From contig CAJJCA010000010.1 in assembly GCA_905182575.1 (NCBI GenBank), forward strand, positions 62,001-126,000: DNA of 64,000 nt. Reading direction: 5' to 3'. How positions within the stretch are numbered: the first letter of the stretch is position 1; the number at the start of each line of letters is the position of its first letter. The DNA comes from an uncultured Flavobacteriaceae bacterium (GTDB lineage Bacteria; Bacteroidota; Bacteroidia; Flavobacteriales; Flavobacteriaceae). The translations under genes and the position numbers were made by a program. Below, piece by piece: positions 9,157-20,240 of this stretch. Under the pieces are notes generated by a model that searched no databases, was not told where the DNA came from, and saw only the letters and a program-made list of their open reading frames with translations.

Positions 9157-10171
9157 TCATTTTTTTGAGACGCCATATCTTTCTAGAAGTGCGACTGTAA
9201 TTCCTCCTAAAATTATGAAGATTAAAACGATCCAGAAGCTACTTTCTCTAAAATTAGGTAAGAAATAATCATAATATGCAATAATTGGATTGCCAACCGC
9301 ATTGTAAAGTATTTCATTAAAAGAATCAATTTTATAAATCTTGTCTTTCCATGGCCATATCACGCCTAATGATCCAGCAATAAAACCAATGATGGTTGCT
9401 GTTGCATTCTCTTTATACTTTTTAAGCACCCAACTCAATACATTAGAAAAGACAACAAGGCCCGTAACAGATCCTAAAGTAAAGACCAATACTAAAATTA
9501 AAAGGCGAACTCTTTCCGGATCATTTACAAACTCGAGGTCAAACTGCAATAGATCAGCAATGGTAAAATAGAGTGCATTTACAGCATCTACCAACAACAG
9601 TGAATAATTACCCAACAAAAGAAGTAAAAAGGAACCTGAGAGCCCTGGCAATGTCATTCCGGAAACGCCTATGAAACCACAGAAGAAAACAAAAGGAAGG
9701 TAGTCGTTTTCGGTCATGGGTTTGGTGAACATTATCAGCAATCCAGCAGCCAAGACCCATTAAAAAAAAGCCAACGGTTTTGTAATTCCATTTTTTAACA
9801 TCTTGATAAATGAAATATAGGGAAGAGAGAATCATTCCAAAAAAAAGTCCAAAAACTTCAGTTTCAAAGTTTTTTATAAGGAAGTCAAGCAACAGTGAGA
9901 CGCTAAAATAACTGATGCCAACACCTAAGAATAGAAGACCTAAAAATCTACCATTGATATACTGAACAAAGGGTTTCCAGCCGCGATTAACCAAAATGGA
10001 AAATGCTTTTAAATTTATTTTTTGGAGAGAATAAATGAGTTCTTCGTAAAAGCCAGCGACAAATGCAACCACCCCTCCAGAAACCCCTGGAACTTTGTTT
10101 GCAGCTCCCATTGCGATTCCCTTAAACACCAACAAAACATTTTTTTTAATGGTGGATGAAAATAAATTCAT
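9157..10171 (-). CDS. DUF368 membrane protein (copy A), one frameshift
   Basis: The N-terminal frame (9608-10171) contains GIAMGAANKVPGVSGGVVAFVAGFYEEL, and the C-terminal frame (9157-9753) contains GVSGMTLPGLSGSFLLLLLGNY. Both are the duplicated VPG(V/L)SG signature of the DUF368 family, now linked to polyprenyl-phosphate flipping in several bacteria (family knowledge; not shown here). Around eight membrane helices are visible. The two frames overlap without a break in homology, so I infer one gene with a single-base error near 9740. It overlaps copy B by ATGA. Confidence 0.85.
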
Positions 10172-11125
10172 GAATTGATTTTTCGGTTCTTATTTCTTTC
10201 AAGCATTAAGATAGAAAAACCGCCAACAATAAATAATATAATTGCAATGAATATGCTGTGGATCGCCTCCATAATTCTGAGGCATTATGGCCTGGGTTAA
10301 AGTTTTTGTTTTTTCCCAGCTAATCAATTCTGTTTGTTGCCATGGCCATATTTTGTGAAGAGCTCCGATCATTAACCCGATTAATAGGGCCATTGTTTTG
10401 TCACTGTGCTTTGCGAGCATCCATTTTAATACTGAAGCAAAAGATCGCAAACCGATGATTGCTCCCATACAAAAAACCAGCAGTTTGGTATATGTAGTGA
10501 TGAAAGCATCAAATTGAAAGTTAGACCAAATCCTAATGGCATCCTGAAGAATGGTGAGTAAAGTTGTATAGGCGCCAAGAATCAAGAGAAGGTAGGCACC
10601 AGAAATCCCTGGAAGGATCATTGCTATGATTCCAATCATCCCACAGATAAAGAGATAGAACAGGCTTATTTCTTGATTGTTAGGGGAAATCTGAGTCAGC
10701 GAAAAAGCGAGAATTATTCCAGCGAAAAGCAATAGAAATCTATTTGTGTTCCAGTGTAAAACTTCTTTTTTTAATATAAAAATACTCGCTGTCAATAGTC
10801 CAAAGAAAAACGACCAAATCGCAATCGGTTGATTTTCAATCAGCCATTTGATGAAAAAAGAAAGAAATATTATGCTGCTTAAAATCCCTGAAAAAACAGT
10901 AACTAGAAATTTTCCGTTGATGCTTACCCAAAACTGTTTTGGATTGTTATTTAATAATAACTTTAAATTTTCAACATTAAACTTAGCGATAGATTGGATC
11001 AATTCCTCATATATCCCAGTAATTAGGGCAATGGTTCCACCAGAGACCCCCGGGACCAAGTCCGCCATTCCCATGGCCATACCTTTTAAAAACAGGATAG
11101 TATTTTTTGATTTTTTTGTACCCAA
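10168..11125 (-). CDS. DUF368 membrane protein (copy B), one frameshift
   Basis: A second DUF368 protein directly upstream of copy A, with GMAMGMADLVPGVSGGTIAL near the N-terminus and MILPGISGAYLLLILGAY in the middle. The long frame ends at 10199 with an unlikely tail (HCNYIIYCWRFF). The next frame gives IFIAIILFIVGGFSILML and stops at 10168, inside the ATG of copy A, so I place a frameshift near 10260. The long frame starts at a TTG at 11125; the true start may be a little upstream in another frame. Copies A and B differ clearly and look like old paralogues. Confidence 0.83.
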
Positions 11126-11145
11126 AAATATGTTGATTTACGGAA

Positions 11146-12420
11146 TTAGATTTTCGTGAATTCAGGGAAAAGGTGATTGATTTTTGAAGGCAAAGGAAGA
11201 TTTTGTTTTGCTTTTTCAAAGAGCTTTAAGCCCTCTTTTTTCATCCCAATTCGCATTTTACATCCCGCCAATCTGTAAAGAAAAGAAGCTTTGTTACTAT
11301 GGTGCTCTAATGCTTTTTCGCCAACTTCTATAGCTTGTTCCCATTCTTTAAGATGAATAAGAGAATCCATCCAAATGACCCAAGTTTTTAAGTCATGTTG
11401 ACCAAGTTCTACTTGATTATCACATGCCAAAGCAGCTTCTTCATAGAAATTCATTTCAAAGTGTATTTCTCCACTTTTCCGCCATAAGTCTGCACTATCT
11501 CCGTTTGCTAATATTGATTTCCGCACAATTGCGCTTTTAGGTATTCTTTTTTCTTTAAAAAGAAATCAACTAAAGAAATCCAGCTTTTTTCATGATTGGG
11601 TTCGAGCTTAATCGATTTTTTAAAAAACTGAACTGCTAGATCATCATTTCCAAGTTTTAAATGCGACTTGCCAATCCGATGATTTACATAAGCGCTGGGG
11701 TCGTTGAGTTGTAATGATATCTCATAGTTGTCAATGGCTTCATTGATCCGTCCCATCTTTTCTAGAAGCTTTCCTTTTTCTATGTAAGCTCCAGTAAAAG
11801 AGTCATCACTGATTATGGCAAATTCAAAAGCGGATAAGGCTTCTTCAAATTTTTCGATATTAACATACAATTTACCCAATTGATGCCAAGCAATTTCGCT
11901 GTAAGGGTTTGTTTCAAGGATGTTATTTAAGGTGACAATGGCTTCAATATCTTCTTCGAGTTGCTCGTAACAATACAATAGGTTGTATAATGATTGATAG
12001 TCGTAAGGGTTTTCCTCTACACATTTTAGAAAAAAGCTTTTAGCTTTAAAATAGTCTTCTAGGAAAAGGTATTCCATTCCGATTAAGTTCCAAACTTCAA
12101 CTTCATCATCCGTCAGGTCAAGGGCTTTTTCTAACAATTCAATGGCCAAGGGGTGGTTTTTCTTCTTAGAAAAAATACTTGCCCGCTGTAAGAAAACCTC
12201 TTCGTGGTAAGGCGACAATTGCTCAATTTCAAGCAACAATGATTCTGCTTCATCAAAAGAACCATCGAAAAGTAAAAGTTCGCTTTCCAAAAGCATCAAC
12301 TCTACGTTTTTTGGATGTTGCGCCATTGCCATTTTAAGTGCCTTTCGAGCCAGCTTAAATTGAGAAAAATCAATATAGTGGTGAATGATACTCTCAAACT
12401 CAAGTGCGTCAAAGTTGATC
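11146..12420 (-). CDS. Tetratricopeptide-repeat protein, N-terminus missing, one frameshift
   Basis: A soluble TPR protein of more than 400 residues built of about ten helix pairs (for example EIAWHQLGKLYVNIEKFEEA and AYVNHRIGKSHLKLGNDDLA). The frame switches near 11515, where LKAQLCG is followed by KSILANGDSADLW in the neighbouring frame. The family in Bacteroidota normally has an acidic N-terminus of about 40 residues. Here the recognisable part begins with FDALEFESIIHHYIDFSQF immediately after a clpS fragment, with a stop codon just upstream in frame. The real start is therefore absent from this sequence. Confidence 0.75.
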
Positions 12421-12607
12421 TACCTTTTTCGTGTACTTCCACAGTAATGTCATTTGCTTCTTCTGTTGTTTTACCATAGAATGCTAATAATACTTGGATT
12501 ACATATTCCATAGGCGTTACGTTGTCATTTAGAAAAATAACCATATATTTGTTAGGCGATGCTAACCTTTGCTTTTCTACTACTGCTTCATTTGTTGGTG
12601 ATGACAT
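12418..12607 (-). CDS. clpS: ATP-dependent Clp protease adaptor ClpS, 3' end missing
   Basis: The reading frame from ATG 12607 gives a normal ClpS body: a short variable N-terminus, then YMVIFLNDNVTPMEYVIQVL and VEVHEKGR, which form the fold that binds N-degron substrates and ClpA/ClpC. After VEVHEKGR (about residue 63) the family should continue for some 25 residues with the conserved YEIAE segment. Instead the sequence runs into the coding region of the TPR gene in a different frame. The 3' end of clpS and the 5' end of the TPR gene are both lost at one junction near 12420. Confidence 0.75.
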
Positions 12608-12639
12608 GTTTTACCTTTTGAAATTAATTTAGTTTTAAA

Positions 12640-12662
12640 GTGTAGGGGATTATCCCCTACAC
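12640..12662 (-). terminator. Perfect hairpin after the aminotransferase gene
   Basis: A 23-base perfect inverted repeat (arms GTGTAGGGGAT and ATCCCCTACAC around one base) sits between the aminotransferase and clpS. On the minus strand it is followed by TTTAAAAC, a weak U tract, so it may terminate aminotransferase transcription. Confidence 0.5.
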
Positions 12663-13726
12663 CAGTTTAACGTTTACCTTTTTTAAACAACGATGGACCA
12701 GTTGAGTTGGAATTTCTTCATCTTCAAATTCATCACAAGCATAAGTCCAGTTCCGTTGATTTGCTTTATTTTAGGATGTTGGAGGTGTTTTCTAAACAGT
12801 TCTTCCTTGCTTTTTATGTCATCAATAAGTCGTGAATTGATGATTTCTTCAACATTTGCAAGTGCTGCAGCAGCAATTACTGGGTTTCCTCCAAAAGTAG
12901 TGATGTGGCCCAATTTCGGGTTTTCTTCAAGTACTTTCATTAAAGCAGAAGCTGCTGAAAAAGCGCCAATTGGCATACCGCCTCCCAAGGCTTTTCCCAT
13001 AACGACGATGTCTGGAGAGATCCCATAATGTTCGAAACCGAACATTTTACCGGTCCTTCCAAACCCAGGCTGAATTTCATCAAGGATTAAAAGCGCCCCC
13101 ATTTCTTTGCATCTTTTTTTGACCTTTTTTAGATAATCATTTTCAGGTAAAATAAATCCAGCTCCACCTTGAATGGTTTCAAGAACAACAGCAGCAGTTG
13201 ATTCATTGATTTTTTCTAAATCTTTTTCATTGTTAAAAACAATAAAATTTATTCCTGGTAGCAAAGGGCGGTAGGCCATTTTTTGATTCTCGTCTCCCAA
13301 TAGACTTAAAGCTCCGATGGTACTGCCATGGTAAGAGTTTATTGCGCTAATGAGACCGGATCTTCCCGTCACTCGCTTCGCCAATTTCATAGCCCCTTCG
13401 ATTGCTTCCGTTCCCGAATTTGTTAAATAAACAACCTCATGGTTTTGAGGGAGTAAATCAATGATCAGTTTACAAAGTTTAACAGCAGGTTCTTGAGCAA
13501 ATTCGCCATAAACCATTACGTGCATGTATTTCGATACTTGGTTTTGAACGGCTTCAATAATCTTAGGGTGAGAATGTCCTAGTGCACAAGCCGAAACTCC
13601 AGCAATAAAATCTAAATATTTTTCCCCTTGGGTATCAAAAATATACGAACCTTTTGCACTTTCTATTTCTAAACCTAGAGGGTAAGGAGTGGTTTTAGCT
13701 TGATATTTAAGAAAATCATTAAGCAA
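12657..13726 (-). CDS. Class III PLP-dependent aminotransferase, C-terminus shortened
   Basis: An acetylornithine/ornithine-type fold I aminotransferase. Visible are the substrate loop FIAGVSACALGHSHP, the PLP phosphate site TNSGTEAIEGAMKLA, LDEIQPGFGRTG and the PLP lysine in VMGKALGGGMPIG. The long frame starts at TTG 13726 and ends at 12683 with an unlikely tail; the neighbouring frame gives DEFEDEEIPTQLVHRCLKK and stops at 12657. About 40 residues usual at the C-terminus (ending around the IAPP segment) are missing, just before a perfect hairpin. The substrate cannot be assigned from sequence. It follows the LptA/OstA-like gene with no clear stop between them. Confidence 0.8.
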
Positions 13727-13869
13727 GGCTATGGGTTTTAAAATTTTAGGTAAAAAGCCCTCGGGAGTAACTATTGCATTGATTTCTTTAGGTACATAAA
13801 GATTGTCTTCCTCGCTGAATAAATCATCAATTTCATTGGGGCGTTCCTCTTCTCTCCAAATAAATCCTT

Positions 13870-15402
13870 CTAAAATTCGTTCATTTTGGGGGGCAGATCC
13901 TTTTCTGGAAATAAATCTCCATCAGGACTCACGTAAAAGGTAATGTCTTCAATTTGATTGTTTGCCGTTACCATCGTCAATCTACTACACGTAGTTTGAT
14001 TAATGCCAATCAATTCAGATTCATCATCAGAGTACATATAATAAATCACTTCTGTATTCTTAAGGATTTCGATGTCTTTTAACTTTCCGTTGGTAAAGCT
14101 TCCGTTCAGAATTCCCCCTTTTATTTGATTGAAACCTTCGTCGTTAATGGAGTCTTTTTCTATAATCCAGCTGTTTCCAATAATCTTTAAGGAGTCTAGT
14201 TTTTTTGTTTTAATATCTTGAGTTATATGTATTTCATCCCCTGACATTTGACTTCTTCCAAACCATAAAATAGGATTTCTCCCGTTTTTTTGACTGATGT
14301 TAAAGGTTCTATTTTCGATTTTAGAAAGTGGCATTTTGAGTAATTTAATTAAACCTGTTTTTTGATTCAGGTGTAAGGAATCAGATTTACCACGCAAGTC
14401 AGATTTAAAAATTTTCACACCGTAATAAGCCCTCAGAATTCTTTCCTCGTCTGGACCTGTTGCAATTAGAGTGTCAGCATGAATAAACAGAGAATCGTTA
14501 TCAATAATGTTTCTTGCAATACCCCTTCGGGTGATGATTGCAGAGTCTTTGGCTTTAAAAATCTCTCCGTAATGTCCATTAATCACCGACTTGTTTAGGG
14601 TGTCAATGATACTTACATTGTTTGTCCCTGCGGCATAATTCCTTTCGTTTTCAAAATAAAGACTGTCTCCTCTAATTTCTTTATTATTGTATAATATTAT
14701 TGCATTTTTTTGAAAATTCCCTTTTTGAATTTTAGTTTCATAGGCTCCCTTTTCGCAATAAATATCATAATCCTCACCAATTATGGTGGTCGGTCCATAA
14801 AAATATGCCTTGTTGAGCTCCGTGAAATAATCTAGTTGTTGGGATTTTAAGTCATATTCAGGATTTTCGATTTTCACATTAGAAATGAATCGATATTTTT
14901 TCTGATCCATGAAATAAATTCCACGATTACTGGTGAGCTTGCTTTTTTCATCTAAAATTACTCCTTGCGAATTGTAATAGGCTTTTGAATTGAGACGGTC
15001 CAAGTACAATGTGTCTGTCTTTAGGTTCATGTCGGGTCTTTCGAGAAAAACCTCACCCCAAGCAATCGCTAATTTTAAATTACCATCATATTCTAAATAA
15101 TCACAAGTCATCTTTAGGGTATCTCCTTGAGTGAAAACTACACTTCCTTTTGCTTTAAAAAAGTTTTTTTTGGGATAGAAATAAGATAAATCCGATTTAA
15201 TCAATGCCCCTTCGTGTAACAGGTGAACTCTTACATCCTTTCTTTTCACCAATATGTTAGCTCCTGGGAATTTTGCCTGATCTTGGGTAGATCCACCTGC
15301 TTGTATTATCTTAATTATTTTTTTCTATACCTGGCCAAATGAGGATACAAAAGTCATTGCACTTATCAGTGTCAGTACAGTATACTTTTTAATTGATTTC
15401 AC
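13870..15402 (-). CDS. OstA/LptA-like organic solvent tolerance domain protein, one frameshift
   Basis: A periplasmic or outer-membrane-facing beta-jellyroll protein of the OstA/LptA family, related to lipopolysaccharide transport. The body is a long series of short beta repeats such as DTLKMTCDYLEYDGNLKLA and NKEIRGDSLYFENERNYA. The main frame begins at 15252; upstream in a neighbouring frame lie GGSTQDQAKFPGANIL and, further up, a signal peptide (KKYTVLTLISAMTFVSSFGQ) from a GTG at 15402, so I place a frameshift near 15325. The C-terminus probably continues past 13870 in another frame (ERILEGFIWREEERPNEID). Its boundary with the aminotransferase is unclear. Confidence 0.75.
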
Positions 15403-15434
15403 AATAAAAATATTGATGGAGCGGTGTAAGAAAA

Positions 15435-16705
15435 CTATCTAAAAATAGTCTGTTTTCTATCGGGCCCCAAGGATACAATTTTAATAGGTGTTTGAAGTTC
15501 TTTTTCAAGAAATTCGATATAATCAGAAAATGATTTTGGAAACTGATCTTCTGAGGTCATTTGCGTTAAATCCTCTTTCCACCCTTCCATTTCAATGTAC
15601 TCTGGAGTGACTAATTCTGGAGAAATATCGTAAGGAAAAAAGTCGATTGACCCTTCTGCGGTTTTGTAGCTGTTACAGATTTTAATTTTCTTAAAGCCTG
15701 AAAGCACATCACCTTTCATCATCATTAATTGAGTAACTCCGTTAACCTGAATGGCATATTTTAAAGCGACCAAATCGATCCAGCCACATCTTCTTGCTCT
15801 TCCAGTAGTCGATCCAAATTCATTGCCCAGTTTGGCCATTCTTTTTCCGTCATGATCAAACAATTCGGTTGGAAAAGGTCCGCTTCCTACTCGGGTAGCA
15901 TAAGCTTTAAAAATCCCATAGACTTCTTTTATTTTATTAGGTGCAATCCCTAATCCTGTACAAGCACCAGCAGCTGTGGTGGTAGAAGAGGTTACAAAAG
16001 GATAGGTGCCAAAGTCAATATCTAAAAGAGATCCTTGGGCTCCTTCTGCTAGAATATTTTTTCCAGCCTCCTGTGCTTTTTGAAGATAGTTTTCACTATC
16101 CACAAACTGACATTCTTTAAGAACCTTAATTCCTTCAAAAAACTCTTCTTCGAGGAAAGGAAGGTCATATTCGATATTACTATCGTAAAAGTCCAGCATT
16201 TTTAAGTGCTTGTCGACCAATGATTTGTATTTTTCTTTCCAGTTTTTAGAAACAATATCACCTACTCTAATACCGTTTCTTCCGGTCTTATCCATATAGG
16301 TTGGTCCGATACCTTTAAGCGTAGAGCCAATTTTTGCTTTTCCTTTAGAGGCTTCAGAAGCAGCATCTAAAAGTCTATGGGTAGGTAAAATTAGATGCGC
16401 TTTCTTTGAGATTAATAATTTCTCAGAGTAATTGATTTTATAAGGAGCAAGGTTGTCCAATTCTCGTTTAAAGACAACAGGATCAATCACGACTCCATTC
16501 CCAATAAGATTCACTGCCTTCGGATGAAAAATTCCAGACGGAATGGTATGTAAAACGTGTTTTATTCCTTCAAATTCGAGGTATGTCCTGCATTAGGACC
16601 TCCTTGAAATCGAGCAATTATATCATAGGATTTTGTTAATACATCAACTATTTTTCCTTTTCCTTCGTCGCCCCATTGGAGGCCTAGTAATAAATCTACT
16701 GGCAT
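15435..16705 (-). CDS. purA: Adenylosuccinate synthetase, one frameshift
   Basis: The enzyme joins IMP and aspartate with GTP in AMP synthesis. The N-terminal frame from ATG 16705 gives the P-loop region [19 protein letters not shown] and [12 protein letters not shown]. It then shifts at about 16588 (one C missing from a CCC run) into [17 protein letters not shown] and the long frame 15435-16514. That frame contains [39 protein letters not shown] and [17 protein letters not shown]. The full length (about 423 residues) is normal. The stop of the upstream fur-family gene is 7 bases away, so the two may be co-transcribed. Confidence 0.9.
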
Positions 16706-16711
16706 ATTATA

Positions 16712-17158
16712 TTATAGTTTACTATTTTTTTTAGTGCCATAAAAGTATAAAGAATGATTGTGAATATCAACATCAAAAATTTCTTCAATCTTGTTTATGT
16801 TTTGGATTCGGGGATCACAGAATTCCTTAACTTCTCCGGAATCTGTAAAGATTATATGGTCGTGTTGACGATCAAAATAAGACTTCTCGTATTGAGCCTG
16901 TGTTTTGCCAAATTGGTGTTTTCTGACCAAGCCACATTCGAGTAATAACTCTATCGTATTATACAATGTAGCTCGACTTACACGATAGTTTTTGTTTTTC
17001 ATCGTAATGTATAGCGTCTCGATATCAAAGTGTTCCTTGTTATTGTAAATCTCATAAAGAATCGCAAAACGTTCGGGGGTTTTGCGATGCGAATGCTTAC
17101 TTAGGAAATTTATAAAAACTTCTTTTACTATTTCCTGATTCGATTTAATCGGTTCCAT
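16712..17158 (-). CDS. Fur family transcriptional regulator
   Basis: A regulator of about 148 residues with a winged helix ([44 protein letters not shown]) and the metal-binding HDHIIF segment of the Fur superfamily. The C-terminal CxxC pair of zinc-structural Fur/PerR is not evident; only a single cysteine in EFCDPRI is seen. This fits the short Fur-like form common in Flavobacteriia next to purA. Iron, zinc or peroxide sensing cannot be separated from sequence. I prefer the start at 17158 (MEPIKSN) over 17167. It lies between rel and purA. Confidence 0.85.
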   Translation of the reverse strand: MEPIKSNQEIVKEVFINFLSKHSHRKTPERFAILYEIYNNKEHFDIETLYITMKNKNYRVSRATLYNTIELLLECGLVRKHQFGKTQAQYEKSYFDRQHDHIIFTDSGEVKEFCDPRIQNINKIEEIFDVDIHNHSLYFYGTKKNSKL

Positions 17159-17181
17159 AGTTTGCAAAGATAAGCGTAAAA

Positions 17182-19382
17182 TTAATCTCTCATAACTTTA
17201 TCGATTCCTTTAATCTTCAGAAGGTTTTCCAGTAGTCGATTTAATATTGTTTTGTTCTTAACACTTACGCAAATAACACCCGTAAATATCCCATCATCGC
17301 TATCAAAACTTAATTTCATAATATTCACATTCATTTGATTTGAAATCAGCCGGGTTACATCGCTTACGATACCCATATTGTCGATTCCAGAAAGTTTGAG
17401 GTTTACTGTAAATTCATCAGAAGAAGAATCCACCCATTTGGCTGCAATGATTCGATAGGCATAGTTAGACTGAAGAGAAAGGGCATTAGGACATTCTTTT
17501 TTGTGAACTTTAACTCCTTCATTGATCGTGATAAATCCAAATACTTCATCCCCAGCAATTGGATTACAACAAGGGGATAAAGAATGTTTCAAATTCTCTC
17601 TTTCTTTTCCAAACACTAGGGTATCAAATTTTTGTGTGATTTCCTTGCTGTCTTTCTTAATTAAAGTGTTTTTCTTTCTAATTCTTTTTTTAAAGAAATT
17701 TAAAAAGCTGTTGTTGTATTCCGAATAAAAGTCTTTTAATTGTTTGTTATCAATTAGACCAATCCCACACGATAAAAAAGATCTAAACTGCTGTTGAGCT
17801 TAAAAAAACGAAGCATATAGCTCGTTGTCTTTTCATTTAGAGTTATTTTAAGCTGCTTTAGTTTTCTTCTTAAGAGTTCTCTTCCATCCTCGGCAATTCT
17901 TTTCTTTTCTTCATTTAAGGAAGACTTTATTTTTGATTTGGCCCTAGAAGTTATCACAAAATCAAACCAGTTAGCAGTTGGTTTGATGCTCTCAGATGTC
18001 ATGATTTCAACAAGTTCACCGCTTTTTAAAACTCTGCTAAGTGGAACTAACTTTCCGTTAACCCTAGCGCCACGTGTTTTCATTCCTATTTCAGTATGAA
18101 TACTAAAGGCAAAGTCGAGAGCAGTAGCTCCTTTAGGAAGTGATTTTAATTCTCCATCGGGGGTGAAAACAAAAATTTCTTTTGCATAAAGATTTAATTT
18201 AAAGCTCTCTACAAAATCAACTGCATTTTCAGTGTTATTTTCAAGAACTTCTTGCAGTTTATCTAGCCAACCTTCAATACCGATGTCTTTCTGTTCTCCG
18301 TGTTTGTATTTGTAATGCGCTGCATATCCCTTTTCGGCGATCTCATGCATACGTTCAGAACGGATTTGAATTTCTATCCATTTGTTTTCAGGCCCCATAA
18401 CAGTTACGTGAAGTGCTTCGTATCCATTCGATTTTGGTCCAGTAATCCAATCTCTCAGTCGGGTAGGGTTAGGGACAAAATGATCTGTAATGATAGAATA
18501 AATTTTCCACGCCAAAAACTTTTCGTTTCTATGGGTGGCTTTATAACATTATCCGGATGGCAAATTTGTCAAAAATCTCTTCAAAAGTTATGTTTTGACT
18601 CAGCATTTTTCGGTGGATAGAAAAAATCGATTTACTTCTTCCTTTAACTTGGTATTTCAATCTTTCTTTATCGAGTGCCATTTCGATAATTCCAGAAAAT
18701 GACTTTATATATTGGTCTTGAACTTCTCTACTTTCTTCTATGTTATTCTTATAGATTCAAAGCGGTTGGGTTCAATGTATTTAAAAGATAAATCTTCAAG
18801 TTCTGTTTTGATGTTGTAAAGCCCGATGCGATGTGCCATTGGAGCATAAATGTAGAGCGTTTCTGACGCGATTTTCAATTGCTTGTATTCGGCCATTCCA
18901 TCTAAGGTCTGCATGTTGTGCAAACGATCGGCAATCTTGATGATAATCACACGGATATCATCATTCAGAGTCAGTAACATTTTTCTGAAATTCTCCGCTT
19001 GTAGGGAGATGTCTTTGTCCTTTTTAAGATTGGATATTTTTGTAAGGCCATCAACAATTTTAGAAACGTTTGCCCCAAAAAGTCTTTCGATGTCTTCCAG
19101 ACCGTATTCTGAATCTTCAACAACGTCATGAAGTAATGCGGAGGCAATGGAAGTCGCATCCATACCAATTTGGTGTGCAACTATTTTTGCAACGCTAATG
19201 GGATGAAAAACATAGGCTTCTCCTGTTTTTCTTCGTTGGGTTTTGTGCGCCTCAACTGCTGTGTCAAAAGCAGCCCGGATCATTTTCTTATCCTCTTTGG
19301 TTAGCGTTTGATAACTGATTCGCAAAAGCTCTTTGTATTGCTTTGCAATTTCTTTATTCTCTATTTCTTGGCTAACAATCAT
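17182..19382 (-). CDS. rel: Bifunctional (p)ppGpp synthetase/hydrolase Rel, at least three frameshifts
   Basis: A long RelA/SpoT homologue (about 730 residues when joined). The N-terminal frame 18738-19382 holds the HD hydrolase ([51 protein letters not shown]). The middle frame 17754-18515 holds the end of the synthetase ([33 protein letters not shown]) and the TGS domain ([20 protein letters not shown]). The last frame 17182-17616 holds the zinc-finger/ACT end ([19 protein letters not shown]). Breaks fall near 18740, 18530-18640 and 17620-17750. Since all domains are present and well conserved, sequencing errors are more likely than loss. Confidence 0.88.
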
Positions 19383-19422
19383 CTTTAACTAAAGTACTTG
19401 AAAAATTCTGTTTATTCAAAAA

Positions 19423-20203
19423 TTAATCCTCTATTACATGATACATCAAAATCCCTGCCGAAACGGATAAATTCAATGAATCTATTGGAGGTTTTACTGG
19501 AATTTTAACAATGATATCTGCTTGATCTAACCAAATCGAACTCAAGCCCATGTCTTCGGTTCCAAAAACTAAAGCTGTTGGTCGGGTATAACTTACTTTT
19601 TTATAGTCTTGTGCTTTTTCACTTAAAGCCGCCGCCATGATGTTTAAACTTTTTTCTTTGAGATAATTGATCACATTCTCAGAACTATCAAGGGCAATCG
19701 GGAGGGCAAAAACACCACCTAAGCTGTTTCTGACAACTGTCGGATGATAAAGGTCTGTCCTTGGATTCGAAATAATCACCGCATCCATTCCTGCAGCTGA
19801 GGCCGTCCGGAGTAGTGCCCCAATGTTCCCCGGTTTTTCGGGGGCTTCGACGACTAAAACAAGGCTATTTTTATTTAATTTTAATTGGTCTAAATCATGT
19901 GTTTTAGACTTTACAATTGCGATTATTTTTTCTGAACCTGATCGAATGCTAATACTGTTAAAAAGTGCTTCATTTAATTCAAAAAAGTGTGCTTTAGATT
20001 TTAAGCTGAAAATCTTTTAAATATTTTTCTTTAACAAAGATACTTTCCAATTGATAGCCTTTTTCCATTGCGCGGAGCAATTCGCGTTCGCCTTCAATTA
20101 CGAAACAGCTTTTCTTTTTTCTTTCCCTAGACTTAACTAACAAAAGTTTTAATCTTTTAATAGCGGGATTTTGGCTACTTGTTATTTTTGTTATAAAATC
20201 CAT
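19423..20203 (-). CDS. TrmH/SpoU-family RNA 2'-O-methyltransferase, one frameshift
   Basis: The N-terminal frame (19994-20203) shows ITSSQNPAIKRLKLLLVKSRERKKKSC followed by the substrate-binding domain, and after a frame switch near 19995 the SPOUT domain follows. Its motif 1 VVEAPEKPGNIGALLRTASAAGMDAV, motif 2 ALVFGTEDMGLSS and motif 3 SLNLSVSAGILMYH are the knotted methyltransferase signatures. The RNA target (23S rRNA or tRNA) cannot be told. It is downstream of DUF3810 and upstream of nothing on the same strand before rel. A protein of about 255 residues is normal. Confidence 0.87.
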
Positions 20204-20240
20204 AGCTCAAAGATACATTTCCCTGATCTAAAATACTGGA

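Noticed and set aside
11007-11219. Minus frame with FGYKKIKKYYPVFKRYGHG
   Set aside because: Out-of-frame reading of the DUF368 copy B start.
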